NCBI RefSeq assembly: GCF_001660625.3
Contig: NC_030421.2
Coordinates: 11,505,301 to 11,569,300 of the forward strand
Length of the DNA stretch: 64,000 nucleotides
From: Ictalurus punctatus
Lineage: Eukaryota > Chordata > Actinopteri > Siluriformes > Ictaluridae
Direction of reading: 5' to 3'
The translations under genes were made by a program, and so were the position numbers. The notes under the pieces are model-generated. The model searched no databases and had not been told where the DNA came from. It saw nothing but the letters and a program-made list of their open reading frames with translations. Below, one piece after another: positions 1 to 10,412 of the stretch. Each line of letters starts with the position of its first letter. The first letter of the stretch is position 1.

Positions 1-132
1 TGCTTCAAGGGGTTTCTCCAAATCAAATTAAACTGAAAATGCAACTTATAATGATTTATCCAGTTTCAAAATTATTCAACCCACTGAAAAGAATCCCTCA
101 CAACAGTACAATTATGCAAAACAGGTGTTGTG

Positions 133-190
133 TCAAGCACACCTGATGCAACTAATCAAGGGTTTCATTAGTTGCACCAGGTGTGCTTGA
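133..190. repeat. 24-nt near-perfect palindrome (hairpin) inside the Tc1 copy
   Basis: Arms 133-156 and 167-190 are reverse complements at 23 of 24 positions, with a 10-nt loop. The left arm begins TCAAGCACACCTG and the right arm ends CAGGTGTGCTTGA. It lies just inside the left terminal repeat. Its role is unknown; it could be a subterminal transposase site or a small inverted duplication. Confidence 0.85.
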
Positions 191-559
191 GCTGGAACAC
201 GTGAAACACCTGAACTAACCTGAAGGCAGAAAAAGGAAGCTATCAACAGCTGCAACCAGATTTCTGAGAAGGCAGGTTGTGCAAAACCTTTGAGTGATGG
301 TAAAAGACAAGTAGCAAGATTTGGTGGCAACAGGCACTGAGGTTTCAGTGAGCACAGTAAGGTGCCTACTAAATGCAGAAGGTTTCCATGCCAGAACTCC
401 AAGACATACACCACTACTGACCCAAAAGCACAAGAAAAGTCAGCTCAAAATCATATAAATAGACCACAGAAGTTTTGGGATTCTGTTCTGTGGAACTTTT
501 TAGCATGATAGGTCAGCAGTATGTGTGAAGTAAGAACAATGAAGAAAGAACACTCTGTC

Positions 560-980
560 CACAGTCAAGCATGGTGGTGGCTCAGTGATGCTCTGGGGCT
601 GCTTTGCATCCTATGTCACTGGAAACCTGCAGTGTGTGGAAGGCAAGATGGATTCATTGAAGTATCAGGAAATCCTAGGAGAAAACATCATGCTGTATGT
701 GAGGAAGCTGAAGCTTGGGTGCCATTGGACCTTCCAGCAAGGCTTGGTTGCAGAAGAAGTCCTAGAAGATTCTACAGGGCCATCACAGTCACCTGACTTG
801 AACCCCATAGAAAATCTCTGGTGGGATTTGAAGAAGGTAGTTGCAGCATGCAAACCCAAGAATATTACTGAACTGGATTCCATTGCTCATGAGGAATGGG
901 CTACTATTCCTCAGGAACACTGCCAGAAGCTATGCATCTCATTTGCAGCAGGTCATAACAGCAAAAGGGTGCTCTACTAA
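560..980 (+). pseudogene. Tc1-like transposase, C-terminal DDE-domain remnant
   Basis: The frame from about 585 to 980 encodes roughly 131 residues. It starts at the motif that precedes the second catalytic Asp region (MLWGCF) and carries the hallmark SPDLNPIENLWWDLK block with the conserved proline-asparagine pair and the glutamate region of the DDE/D catalytic core. It ends in a KRVLY tail just before the right inverted repeat. A full Tc1 transposase is about 340 residues; the helix-turn-helix DNA-binding domain and first catalytic Asp are missing or unreadable. In intact elements this enzyme cuts and pastes at TA dinucleotides. The product is almost certainly inactive. Confidence 0.85.
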
Positions 981-1206
981 GTACTAAAGATGCTTGCCAT
1001 GAAGGGGTTGAATAATTTTGAAACTGGAGAAATCATTATAAGTTGCATTTTCAGTTGAATTTGGGGAAACCACTTGAACTATTCACTGTGTTGCTTTTGT
1101 GTTCAATTGCATTTGTTTGATTTGTTCTCTGCAAACAGCTGAAAGTCTGTTCATTTTGACAAGAAACCTGATTTGCAATGGGGCTTGTATAATTTTGATT
1201 GCAACT

Positions 1207-1381
1207 GTGTGTGTGTGTGTATCAGTTGCAATGTATACATTATGAATACAGAGATGTATACATTATGCGATACATGTGATTCATATGATAAACCTAACCT
1301 CAGTCCTTAAACTTAAATCTAACAATCAGAAATAGTGTTATGCTAAATCTAATAGTAAAAAAAAAAAAAAAAAAAAAAAAA
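1207..1381. repeat. Short (GT)n and poly(A) tract
   Basis: A (GT)7 run lies at 1207-1220 and about 24 consecutive A lie at 1357-1381, with no gene between them. The poly(A) could be the tail of an unrecognised retrotransposed fragment. Confidence 0.7.
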
Positions 1382-1439
1382 GAATAAATAAATGAATATG
1401 ATCCTCATTTTTGCTAACTTTACACTATAACTATTGACC

Positions 1440-1675
1440 CAAGGTATACGGTGGGTCCGGGGTTCGATTCCCACCGGGGCCATGTGTGCGGAGTTTGCAT
1501 GTTCTCCCCGTGCTGCGGGGGTTTTCTCCAGGTACTCTGGTAGACTGGTAGGCTGATTGGCGTGTCTAAAGTATATGAATGAATGGGGTGGGTGATTGTG
1601 CCCTGCGATGGACTGGCACCCTGTCTGGGGTGTACCCTGCCTTGTGCCCGATGCTAAGAAGATGGATGGATGTAG
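1440..1675 (+). mobile_element. tRNA-headed SINE, 5'-truncated (family S1)
   Basis: The Pol III B-box-like GGGGTTCGATTCCC lies near 1458-1471. It is followed by the S1 body (GGAGTTTGCATGTTCTCCCC and GATTGTGCCCTGCGATGGA) and a GATGGATGGATG tail. The A-box half of the tRNA-like head is missing. Four further copies lie in reverse orientation at about 20.4, 33.8, 42.8 and 53.5 kb. Such SINEs are mobilised by LINE machinery. Confidence 0.8.
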
Positions 1676-1679
1676 TTCA

Positions 1680-2140
1680 TGTAGGAATTAGAAAGCCATT
1701 TTAGATTTGGCCCATCCCTAAGGCTGATGATCAATTTTACAGCAGAATGAAAATTAGTGTCAAGCAGGTCCTCCTACATGTGGAGTAGCCAGAAACTGAA
1801 AAGTATGACAAATGCAATTTTCATCAGATTTTATCAGTGAATTAAATCTTCCTGAAATGTTTGCTAAACTATCAGCTTGGGGTTTATTCTTCTGTCACTC
1901 CCCATTAAGATAGATACAGTAGTTTTTTTTTTTATTGGAAATAATTTCATGGGGACTTAAAAGCTTGTCAATTCAAATCCCATGATTTTCAAAGAGCAAC
2001 TATTGGGTCCTTGTAGCATTAACAGCCATTTTTAAACATATTTATACATTTAGACAAAAAAAAAAATGGTTAAATGCTTTCTTTGATTTGTTCCACTGAG
2101 AGGTTCTGTACAGAAGGTTCTGGAAAGGTTCTGTACAGAA
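1680..2140. other. Intergenic, nothing recognised
   Basis: AT-rich sequence with short homopolymers. No coding frame or repeat family was recognised. Confidence 0.5.
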
Positions 2141-2150
2141 CCCTAAAATC

Positions 2151-3141
2151 TAGTCCACACTGCACTGACAGATGCCAGCCACGCAGACAATCACCAATTT
2201 TTAAAAGTTGGCTGTTGGATTTAGAATGTTGAGAGACACAATTTTTATGTTCACACTGCCCCAACAGACAACAACAAACCTTTTTTACAGACAGTCAGAG
2301 TGGTTTAAAAATGGATGATCCTTTTACCACAATAAAAATTTCACTATTACTAGTGTCTTTACGTGTCGTTACACACCTGAAAAGATGAAGAGTGAAATGA
2401 AAGAGGTTGTGGGTGAAGCCTTGTTTGTTGCGACGGAAGAGACAGGGTGCTCACTTATACTTATGCACAGAACTGCAGGCAGAGGATGTGCAAAGCTTTC
2501 ATTTTCCTCGCTTTGCCCCCAGGCAGTTTCAACAACTCTAAGAAGGACATCTTAAGGTAGGCTATGTGGTAAGCATTATTAGATTATACATTATGACAAT
2601 ATTTGTATACAGATGTAAGTTATAAACATTTGTTGTGATTTCGTTCTTACTTCATGAAACAGAAGATAGAAAATGGCATACAGTTAGTGAATGATCCCAA
2701 TTAAAACCAAATCACACGAATAGACAATCCTTACCAGGGGTAAAAATAAACAATTTAATTTAAATAACACATCAATGCATCATTTATCCTCTTCTTTCTG
2801 ATTTGTCCAGAAATCTTTAATTCGTCTGTTAAATCCATTTTATCCACAACAACGATTTAATGCTAATAGCACCTAGTGCATGGGCTTTCATTTCTATTGA
2901 ATTTTCAGGGATGCTTGCCTCATCATCATGTCAACGGTTGGTCAGATTATGTCAGAGTTTGTAGGAAAGTGATACCGCACTGCTCAGACATTTCACAACC
3001 TGACAAACGCAGATTGAACATGTTCAGTTGGTGAAAACAAACACCGACCACTGACAGGGTTAACACACTGTTCAGACAAACCTGAAAAACGTGTCTGTTG
3101 ACATTGGTCGGCATCTGTCAGTGCAGTGCGAACTAGGCTTA
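2151..3141. mobile_element. Non-autonomous DNA transposon candidate (MITE-like, ~990 bp)
   Basis: A 27-base block ending CACTGCACTGACAGATGCC at about 2152-2178 is repeated in inverted orientation at about 3108-3137. The arms face outward and bound ~990 bp with no recognisable transposase. Related submotifs (CACACTG, ACTGACAG) recur just inside both ends. A clear target-site duplication was not found, so superfamily and exact ends are open. Confidence 0.6.
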
Positions 3142-4173
3142 AAACATCTGAGAGACATTCAAGTAAAGCACCTTTAACAAGCTATACTCTAAATTGTTAA
3201 ATATCCAGAAAACCCTTTAGTATCTTCTTTTTTTCCCTAAAAAGTGTGTACATTTTCTTCCCACAACTCCACCTCATTTCTACACATTTCAGAAGAGGGT
3301 AAGTGAAATGTATTTTATGCTTACTCAATAGACCTGTACATACACTGACAGCATGTAGCGCTCAGGCTGGCTGTGAGACACATTTGTAAATTGATAGCAC
3401 TGGATTTTCCAGCTCTGGATGTGAGTTGACAACTGCTATTACTGTCTAGTAATTAGTCAAGATTGACTAAAACCCTGCATAGAATATCTCTGATTGGCTG
3501 GTGTATGGTCATGCAGTGTACGTACTTTCAAAATTTCAACTTAGGTTAACTTTCTTAACAGGCATACTTTTATGCATAAGCATATCATGGTGTGTGTTGT
3601 CCACAGATGATGGTTCTCATTTAAATCAATGACGTTATTTTGTTTAGATAATAAACAGTTTATAAGTCACTGTATGAGCCAGGCTAATGTGTTTTGTTAA
3701 AACTAACACATGAAATAAAATAAACTAATAATTATCAATAATAATAAAAAAGCAGCACTACCTTCCATTTCTTTGAGATAAAAATATAATTTATCTTTAG
3801 AGAAACAGTAGTGTCAGAAAAAAGGCAATACACATATAGTGATTATCCAAAAGCAACTGTGTTGGCTTAACAACTGGTGTTCAAACAAGCGTGAGAAAAG
3901 TCACATATAAAGCAAAATTTGGGATTTACCCAGAGTGAACTACCAAGTAAAGCCTCGTAAACAAACCCCAGAAGCAGGCATCGAAACAATGACAGGTGTC
4001 ATAGTAATTGATTTCATAAACCATTGAAACAAATCAGAAGGATTAAGGCAGAGATTTGTGAAAGACTGACAGAGAAAAATATACACCAGCATCAACTTTC
4101 AGATATAAGCTATTGCAAACTTTCAGGAACAGGAAGGCAAGTAAATGTGACCCAAAACATCATCTGATTTTTA
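3142..4173. other. Intergenic, nothing recognised
   Basis: AT-rich sequence. I see no coding frame and no repeat I can name. Confidence 0.45.
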
Positions 4174-4883
4174 GGCCCTATTTACACTAGTGTGTTTTCA
4201 TTTTAAAATGCATAACTTTTACTATGGTCGTCTACACTACTCTGGCATTTTCGACCCTTCGAAAACAGAGACTTTTGGAAATGCCGAAGACCCTGTTTTA
4301 GTTTGAAAACTCCGGGCTCAAATGTAAACAGACCAAAGCGAAGACTTTTGAAAACGAAGGCGTTTCTGCCCACATTCACCCCCTGATTGGGTCTTCTGGA
4401 TCATTTCATATCCTTCCCTGATTTATCAAGCCCCTACCATATGACCATTACGCTACCTTCATCGTATACACAACATGGAGACTGAACCGCAAGCTTTGCT
4501 GGCTTTGTTGTCATTCTTAGCAGCCATTGTGCAGTTAAATTCTGCTTTTTATAATACTGCAGCTGCCTACATGTGCAAGAGGCAAGCCATGATTAGAGCA
4601 ATTGGCAACAAATCTCATTTCAAGCGGCGTAAGGCCTACATGGAAGGCCGAATTGTTGTGCCTGCCGGTGACTAGCATCGGTGTGCCTGGCGGTGACTAG
4701 CAACCAACTTCCCGTTTACACTTGTATGCGCATGCCCAGTGTGCATGAATGGTCATGTGACATGTGTAGTCGGTCATGTAGAGTAGACGGAGCTCGTTTC
4801 TGAACAGTGGAAAGGCCAGTGTGGACGAGGGTCTTTTCATTCAACGCCGTTTTAAAATGAAAATGCACTAGTGTAAACAGGGC
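4174..4883. mobile_element. Non-autonomous DNA transposon (PIF/Harbinger/ISL2EU-like MITE)
   Basis: The left end (GGCCCTATTTACACTAGTG) and the inverted right end (GCCCTGTTTACACTAGTGC) match, and inside both runs a TTTTCATTTTAAAA block. TTA precedes the left end and reappears one base after the right end, compatible with a 3-bp TTA target duplication. A 66-codon frame at 4475-4675 is the only coding potential and resembles no transposase I know. The superfamily is inferred from end sequence and target only. Confidence 0.7.
4475..4675 (+). CDS. Short hypothetical ORF inside the 4.2-4.9 kb MITE
   Basis: This 66-residue frame starts METEPQALLALL and has a hydrophobic N-terminal segment followed by a basic stretch (HFKRRKAYMEGR). 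I do not recognise it. It could be the remnant of an accessory or transposase ORF left after internal deletion of an autonomous parent, or chance. Nothing upstream looks like a host promoter, and the frame is fully inside the inverted repeats. Confidence 0.25.
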   Translation: METEPQALLALLSFLAAIVQLNSAFYNTAAAYMCKRQAMIRAIGNKSHFKRRKAYMEGRIVVPAGD

Positions 4884-4954
4884 ATTATACAAGTTCTAAA
4901 AGTAGACAGTAAGATTACAATTACACAAATGAGATAAAAATATTATACTTGGTC

Positions 4955-5340
4955 ACTTATTTATTGAGGTTTATCCAATATTACATATCTGTAAGTGGCA
5001 AAAGTATGTACCGCTACGATTAGCAGTTAGTTTGAAGCTGAAATTAGAGTCACGTGTTTTCATTCAGTGGGATGACAATCAGGTGTGAGTGAGTGTCTTG
5101 TTGTATTTAAAGAACAGGGATCTATCAAAGTCTGATTGTCACAACACGTGTTTGTGGAAGTGTATTATGGCACAAACAAAGGAGATTCCTGAGGACCTTT
5201 CTGAGAGCAAGACATCGCTATAACATTGGATAAAGTTAATGTTCATGAGTCCACCATCAGGAGAACACTGAACAACAACAGAGTGCATGGCAGGGCTGCA
5301 AGGAGAAAGCCACTGCTCTCCAAAAAGAACACTGAAAAGA
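4955..5340 (+). mobile_element. Tc1-like transposon, 5' end and fused N-terminal fragment
   Basis: The region has the leader of a common fish Tc1 family (AAGAACAGGGATCTATCAAAG then GTGTTTGTGGAAGTGT), an ATG at 5167 in ATTATGGCACAAAC, and then a jump to a later part of the transposase gene (GTTCATGAGTCCACCATCAG, GAGAAAGCCACTGCTCTCC). The intervening part of the helix-turn-helix region is deleted, and the catalytic domain and right inverted repeat are absent. It is a dead internal-deletion and truncation product. Confidence 0.7.
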
Positions 5341-6673
5341 ATTTTGATTTGTTTTATGTTTTTTTTGTTTTTTGATTTAGAGTGTTTTTTCAATGTGTCT
5401 ATCCATCATTATATTTTATGCATAATTATGCATATGCATGCCAAGTTTTTTCTCTTCTGGGCTTTTTTTTTTTTAAACCACTCATTACACAATTTATTTA
5501 ATTGCACATGCAAATTGGAATCTTACTGTAGCTAATCAAGCCAAAATGATTGTAGAGGCTAACATGCTCAGTGCAACAGCTAACAATGGCAGGCTAAAAA
5601 AGATGAGTGTGGTTTGGCCAAGCTTTAGGAAAAAAAAAAAAGACAAGTAGTAAGACTATAAGAGAGGAGAAACTGGTGCCCAACATTGTGGTCCTCAATG
5701 GAAGTTGGTGAAAAGTGTAACCACACCTGAACCTGAAGTCTTTATTTTACCCACTGAAGCCTGAAAAATAAGCAGGAACTGAAAATATTTATATTACGGT
5801 AATGTATCTGTGTGTCTGAGTCGTAAACTTCAGGCAAAGAAGGAATTACAACAGTTTACTAAAGATGACATTTTTATTTAAAATGTAAATACCACTGAAC
5901 TGAAGTGAACATTCTGCATGTTAACCTCATTTCTTTTTTTAAATCCAACGTGGTGGAGTGACAAATACATCACTGTTCAGTTATATATGGATTTTTGGTA
6001 TAATAATTCAATAGATATGAGCTTCATTCAGCTTTGATGCGAGTTCCTTCTCCGTTTTTATTACTCCACTAGCACGGCTAACAGAATATGCTCATTTACA
6101 ATAACATCTGTTGCATGCCGTGACTAGAGCTGTATAATAAAGACCCAGATGGTGGGTAGGAGGAAATATTTTTATTTTTATTTTTTATTTTTTTTCTTCC
6201 CAGCTCAAACCATTGAGCCTTTCTCCTCCAGCCAATCACATCAACCTTGGGGTCAGTGCGTTTCAGCTCTTAAACTCTCTCTTCTCATTCAGTTTAATGG
6301 ACACCGACATATGAAACCCTATCTTGTGTTCCGGAGTGGGCGATTATGGCATTGACACAGCAATATGATAGCATAATCATTGATAGTGCTCAGGCAATGG
6401 TTTTAGAATGAAGAGCCAAGGCACAGTAACAGAGACGAAGAGGAAAAAAGAGCGACAGAAAGAGTGAGCTAGCAGATTTAGAGCAAAATATTGTTCAATA
6501 AGCACTGGATATATCCACATATAATGTCACTGTTCACTTTTTATATAGCTCTACAGAAGCTCCCTGGTGTAGCCTTAAACAAATCTCACATTCCTCAGAA
6601 CAGATCGATACACTGGAAAACCCGGGTGTGTTGACACACAACATGCTTCGAGCTAATTTTTCCTGGTTTCCTG

Positions 6674-6678
<5 letters not shown>
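5341..6678. other. Intergenic, AT-rich with T-homopolymers
   Basis: No protein family, tRNA or TE terminus was recognised. Runs of T/A occur near 5360, 5465, 5625 and 6175. Confidence 0.45.
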
Positions 6679-6723
<45 letters not shown>

Positions 6724-6726
6724 TGT
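6679..6726. repeat. (GT)n microsatellite
   Basis: About 24 GT units with one GTAT interruption. Frames through it give only Cys-Val repeats and are not genes. Confidence 0.95.
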
Positions 6727-7146
6727 CAATGTGTATTGTCCACAAGGTAGATATAACAGGTAGGAGTGAACTAAAACACATCAAGCATGTCTCCCTTGGA
6801 TCCTATAAATCAAATCTGTCTCAAATCCTTCTGTTATATAGTTTTTTTTTACTTTGTGAAATCTATCTTTTACATCCCTCTCACAGAGAGCATTTTTTTA
6901 AATTATATTTTTCAGAGCATCTCTTCAAAAAAAAAAACCCACATTAAACAATTTCCACAACCACTGGATACATTATCTATTAAATAGAACACCCTGGATT
7001 AAAATTTCCTTTTTTGCAAACTTTGTGTTGACACTTTCAGGCAGTTTCTAGTATTATAATTATAAGCACTCATATTCACCCCTCTAGCAGAATGAAAGAA
7101 TGTCTATTGTGATTAGGCTTTAAGATAGCTTTATAGTGAGACATTA

Positions 7147-7298
<152 letters not shown>

Positions 7299-7299
7299 G

Positions 7300-8205
7300 T
7301 GTGTGTAAATGCCTTGTGTGCACTTGCTTTGATGTAATTGTACATGCCATCAAGGACCTGAAGTGCATTTTATTAAAGTCGTGCCAAGTAGACTCACATA
7401 AAAATCTAAAGCAGATAAAAGCACGGAACCACTGTTGTGTGCATCTGTGTACACATTTTTTGTAATTCAGATCTTTGCTGTTGGATTTTATTTCTCTTTA
7501 TTTACATATTTTTTTGCTCATAAATTGACAAGAAATACCCTCTATCAAGTTCTATGAGGTATAATGCTTTAGTGTTAATGTTGTCATGGGATATGGAAAT
7601 GTGAGTATCCACTGAGGACACACTCTCCTAAGGAAGCCCTAAGAGACCATGCATTATTACTATTTTTCTTTCATGATCACAAGAATGGATGAACAAATTT
7701 GTTTTTACTTCAGGGACTCACTCAAGCTGAAATAGCTTTATTTCTGTCAGTGATTGACGACTTTCACTTTAGTGTCGGACACTTGAGAAGGGGTCACCCC
7801 TCTCTCTTAATGCAGAGATAATATCCATCTCTACAGCGGGTAATGATTAAATTTATTATGGCAATGACGAGAATGCCAACATGTATGCAAAACCAGTCCC
7901 ATTCACAAGCTGCAAGAGTTTCTCGAGATAAAATTATGTTGTGAGAAAACAGCTTTTTGTTATATCAAGATCACAAGAAAACAAGTTTTGTTATGTGGAG
8001 ATCATGATAAAATTAAGTTGTAATCATGCCAAAACAAGTAAGAAAAAAAATTACAGTCAAAAATTGGAAAGTTGAAGATTGGAAAAACATCACCAGGATG
8101 TTTTCAAATCTTGAATGGCCAAAACATGAGGATTCATTAAAGAAATTTAGCCAAAGATTGTGGTGGGGGGAAATGTATTTAAATGAACATATAACATGAT
8201 ACATT
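7300..8205. other. Intergenic; decayed Tc1 scrap near 8.04-8.2 kb
   Basis: Mostly unrecognised sequence. About 8045-8200 (AAATTGGAAAGTTGAAGATT and GGAAAAACATCACCAGGATG) resembles the internal transposase part of the old Tc1 at 9.46-10.35 kb, so it is probably a scrap of the same family. Confidence 0.45.
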
Positions 8206-8796
8206 GACTACGTTTACATGGACAACAATAATCTAATTATTGTTCTTATTCTGAGTAAGACAATATTGTGATTAAGGTGTTTACATGAGTTGCTTTTAGA
8301 GTACTCTTCATGTTCCCGTTTTACATGTTATAGAACATAGAGCGGTTAACGGCACACGTCATTATGTCACCGCGCCATGCCGTCTGACGTTACCTCCAGA
8401 ATTTCACGTATCAACATACATTTTGTCTTCGTTATGGTACCGTATACAGTTTCGGCTGTTTAATTTTTAATTTCACGAAAGCTTCAACTGCAGTTGATTA
8501 TTAGTCATGCTATACATGCAAATAGACAACTGCTTGAAGCTGTGGGCTTCATCCCAAACCACGTACTTACCTACTATATAGTAGCTCAGATACATGTATT
8601 TCACTTCCTAATATATAGTATGCGACTAAAACAGGAATACTTCACATGTCTTAATTCGATTTGTGTCTACTTCAAGAATGACTTTAGTCAGATTAAGGTA
8701 ATTAAAAATTGCTGTTTACATGCTGGTTTCTTAATCAGAGTATTGTCTTACTTGGGTTAATACTGGATTATTGTTATCAATGTAAACATACTGATA
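8206..8796. mobile_element. MITE-like element with ~45-bp terminal inverted repeats
   Basis: The left end near 8208 (TACGTTTACATGG, AACAATAATC) and the inverted right end near 8750-8795 (TATGTTTACATTG, AACAATAATC) match, and AGTAAGACAATA with a following GATTAAG also recurs on both sides. About 590 bp long, with no transposase. Exact ends and target duplication are unclear. Confidence 0.65.
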
Positions 8797-9459
8797 GTTG
8801 CTTGTCTAGGAGCTCAACCTAACAGCTCCTATTCTAGAGACTAGATAGATAGCCTATACCTTTTTGATTTAAACTATAAAACCATAATGGTGGGAGAAAG
8901 AAAATGGCAAACATGAGTGTCTTTAGAAATAGCTCTGATTAAAAGGTTTAGCTCAAGAAACTCAAAGGAAATTAAAAAATGTACACTATAACACTAGGAA
9001 TCTCTGAGATGACCTTTAGAGTCAGTACAAATATGTAAAATAATATATAACTTGCAATGTGTATGCTGACTGAATTTATATTGTTTTTGTATTACTATAT
9101 GTGTGTTATGTAGTCATGTGTATATCAAACTTATTCCACTGATATTTAATTCCAATGTAAATTTCTACATGGAAAAAATGACAATAATAATTGACTTGAC
9201 ATTTGTTCTAAATGGCAACCTACAATGATTCCTCTCTAAAAGACCATTGGATGCATTTCCACTGTCATTAAATGTCATATTTTTTAACATGAGTGTTTGT
9301 TATTTTGCGCATATTTAGAAAGTATAATTAAGCTGCAGTTGAATAGTCTAATACTTTGCCAGTGTAAACACTGCACAAATGACTCTTAATGACAATAAAC
9401 TTACTTAGATTGTACAAGTCACTGTTGTATGAGAAAGTTCACTTTTATAACACAAAATT
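8797..9459. other. Intergenic, nothing recognised
   Basis: AT-rich. No coding potential or known repeat was seen. Confidence 0.45.
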
Positions 9460-9710
9460 GTAACACTTGAATACTTGTACACCTGCTCATTCATGCAAAT
9501 ATCCAATCAGCCAATGTGGCATGTGGCAGCAGCATAATGCATACAATCATGCAGATACAGGTCAAGAGCTTCAGTTAATGTTCATGAATGGGGAAAAATA
9601 TGATCTCTGTGTCTTTAACCATGGCATGGTTGTTAACATCACACAAGCTGGTGTGATTATTTCAGAAACTGCTGATCTCCTGGGATTTTCACACATAATA
9701 GTCTCTAGAT

Positions 9711-9901
9711 CAGGGGCCCTCAATCTTATCCACAAAGCACTGGTGTGGCTGCTGGTTTTCATTCCAATCAAATAAATGACAGTTAGTTGATTGGAGACCA
9801 AGATGAACTAATTCATTAGGTGGAATCAGGTTCTCCTGCTTGGTTGGAATAAAAGCCTGTAGCCACACCAGCTCTTTTTCTGATAAGACTGAAAACCCCT
9901 G
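9711..9901. mobile_element. hAT-type MITE nested in a Tc1 copy
   Basis: 191 bp with inverted ends CAGGGG...CCCCTG. Flanking 8-mers CTCTAGAT (9703-9710) and CTTTATAG (9902-9909) are diverged copies of one 8-bp target. The sister Tc1 copy near 59776 has the uninterrupted sequence CTCTAGAG there, which acts as an empty site. An 8-bp duplication and CAGGG ends are the hAT signature. Confidence 0.75.
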
Positions 9902-10078
9902 CTTTATAGTTTATACAGGATTGAGCGAAAAACAAAATACATCCAGTGAGTGGCAGTTCTGCAAGTGAAAACGCCTTGCTGATGAGAGAGTTCACAGGAG
10001 AATAGCCAGATTGGTTAGATGTGACAGGTAAGCTACGGTAACTCAAATAACCACGCGTTACAACTGTGTTGAGCAGAA

Positions 10079-10208
10079 AAGCATCTCAGAATGCACAACA
10101 CATCAAATTTTGAAGCAAATAAACTACAACAGCAGTTTTGTAGTTTGTTGCTTACTGTTGTAACTTATCTGCCTCAAAATTTGATGTGTTATGCATTCTG
10201 AGATGCTT
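10079..10208. repeat. 54-nt inverted duplication (fold-back) within the decayed Tc1
   Basis: Arms 10079-10132 and 10155-10208 are inverted copies of transposase-derived sequence with a 22-nt loop and about 49 of 54 positions matching (core CACATCAAATTTTGA). In the normal family this segment occurs once, so it is a secondary rearrangement and not a terminal repeat. Confidence 0.8.
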
Positions 10209-10359
10209 TCAGCCAAGAATGGGAATCTGAAGTCACAGTGAGGACAGGCTCACCAAAACTGGACAGTTGAAGGCTGGAAAAACATTGCCTGGTCCCAAAC
10301 ATGAGTATTCATTAGATAAATTTAGTGATAGATTTGTTTTGGGGGTGAAAACATGTTTT

Positions 10360-10412
10360 TTTTAAATAATAATAATAATAATAATAACAATAATAATAAT
10401 AATAATAAATAA
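10360..10412. repeat. (AAT)n microsatellite
   Basis: About 15 AAT-type trinucleotide units with one AAC interruption. Confidence 0.9.

Larger units (their letters stand above)
1..1080 (+). mobile_element. Tc1/mariner-like DNA transposon with terminal inverted repeats
   Basis: The first ~95 bases are repeated in inverted orientation at about 1000-1080, giving long terminal inverted repeats (shared cores include GCAACTTATAATGATTT and CAGTTTCAAAATTATTCAA). Between them lies the 3' half of a Tc1-type transposase, so this is a Tc1 copy with a decayed or deleted N-terminal half. The left end coincides with the window edge, so its first bases and its TA target duplication cannot be checked. A near-perfect 24-nt palindrome lies at 133-190. 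Confidence 0.85.
9460..10350 (+). mobile_element. Old, decayed Tc1-like transposon with a nested MITE
   Basis: Recognisable pieces of a common fish Tc1 family appear in order: the leader (ATCCAATCAGCCAATGTGGC, AAGAGCTTCAGTTAATGTTC), an early coding part (TTTAACCATGGCATGGTTGT), then TCAAATAACCACGCGTTACA and AGCATCTCAGAATGCAC of the DNA-binding domain, then CTCACCAAAACTGGACAGTT. It is broken by a 191-bp hAT-type MITE at 9711 and by an inverted duplication at 10079-10208. The catalytic domain is absent. A sister copy lies at 59.56-59.99 kb. Confidence 0.7.
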
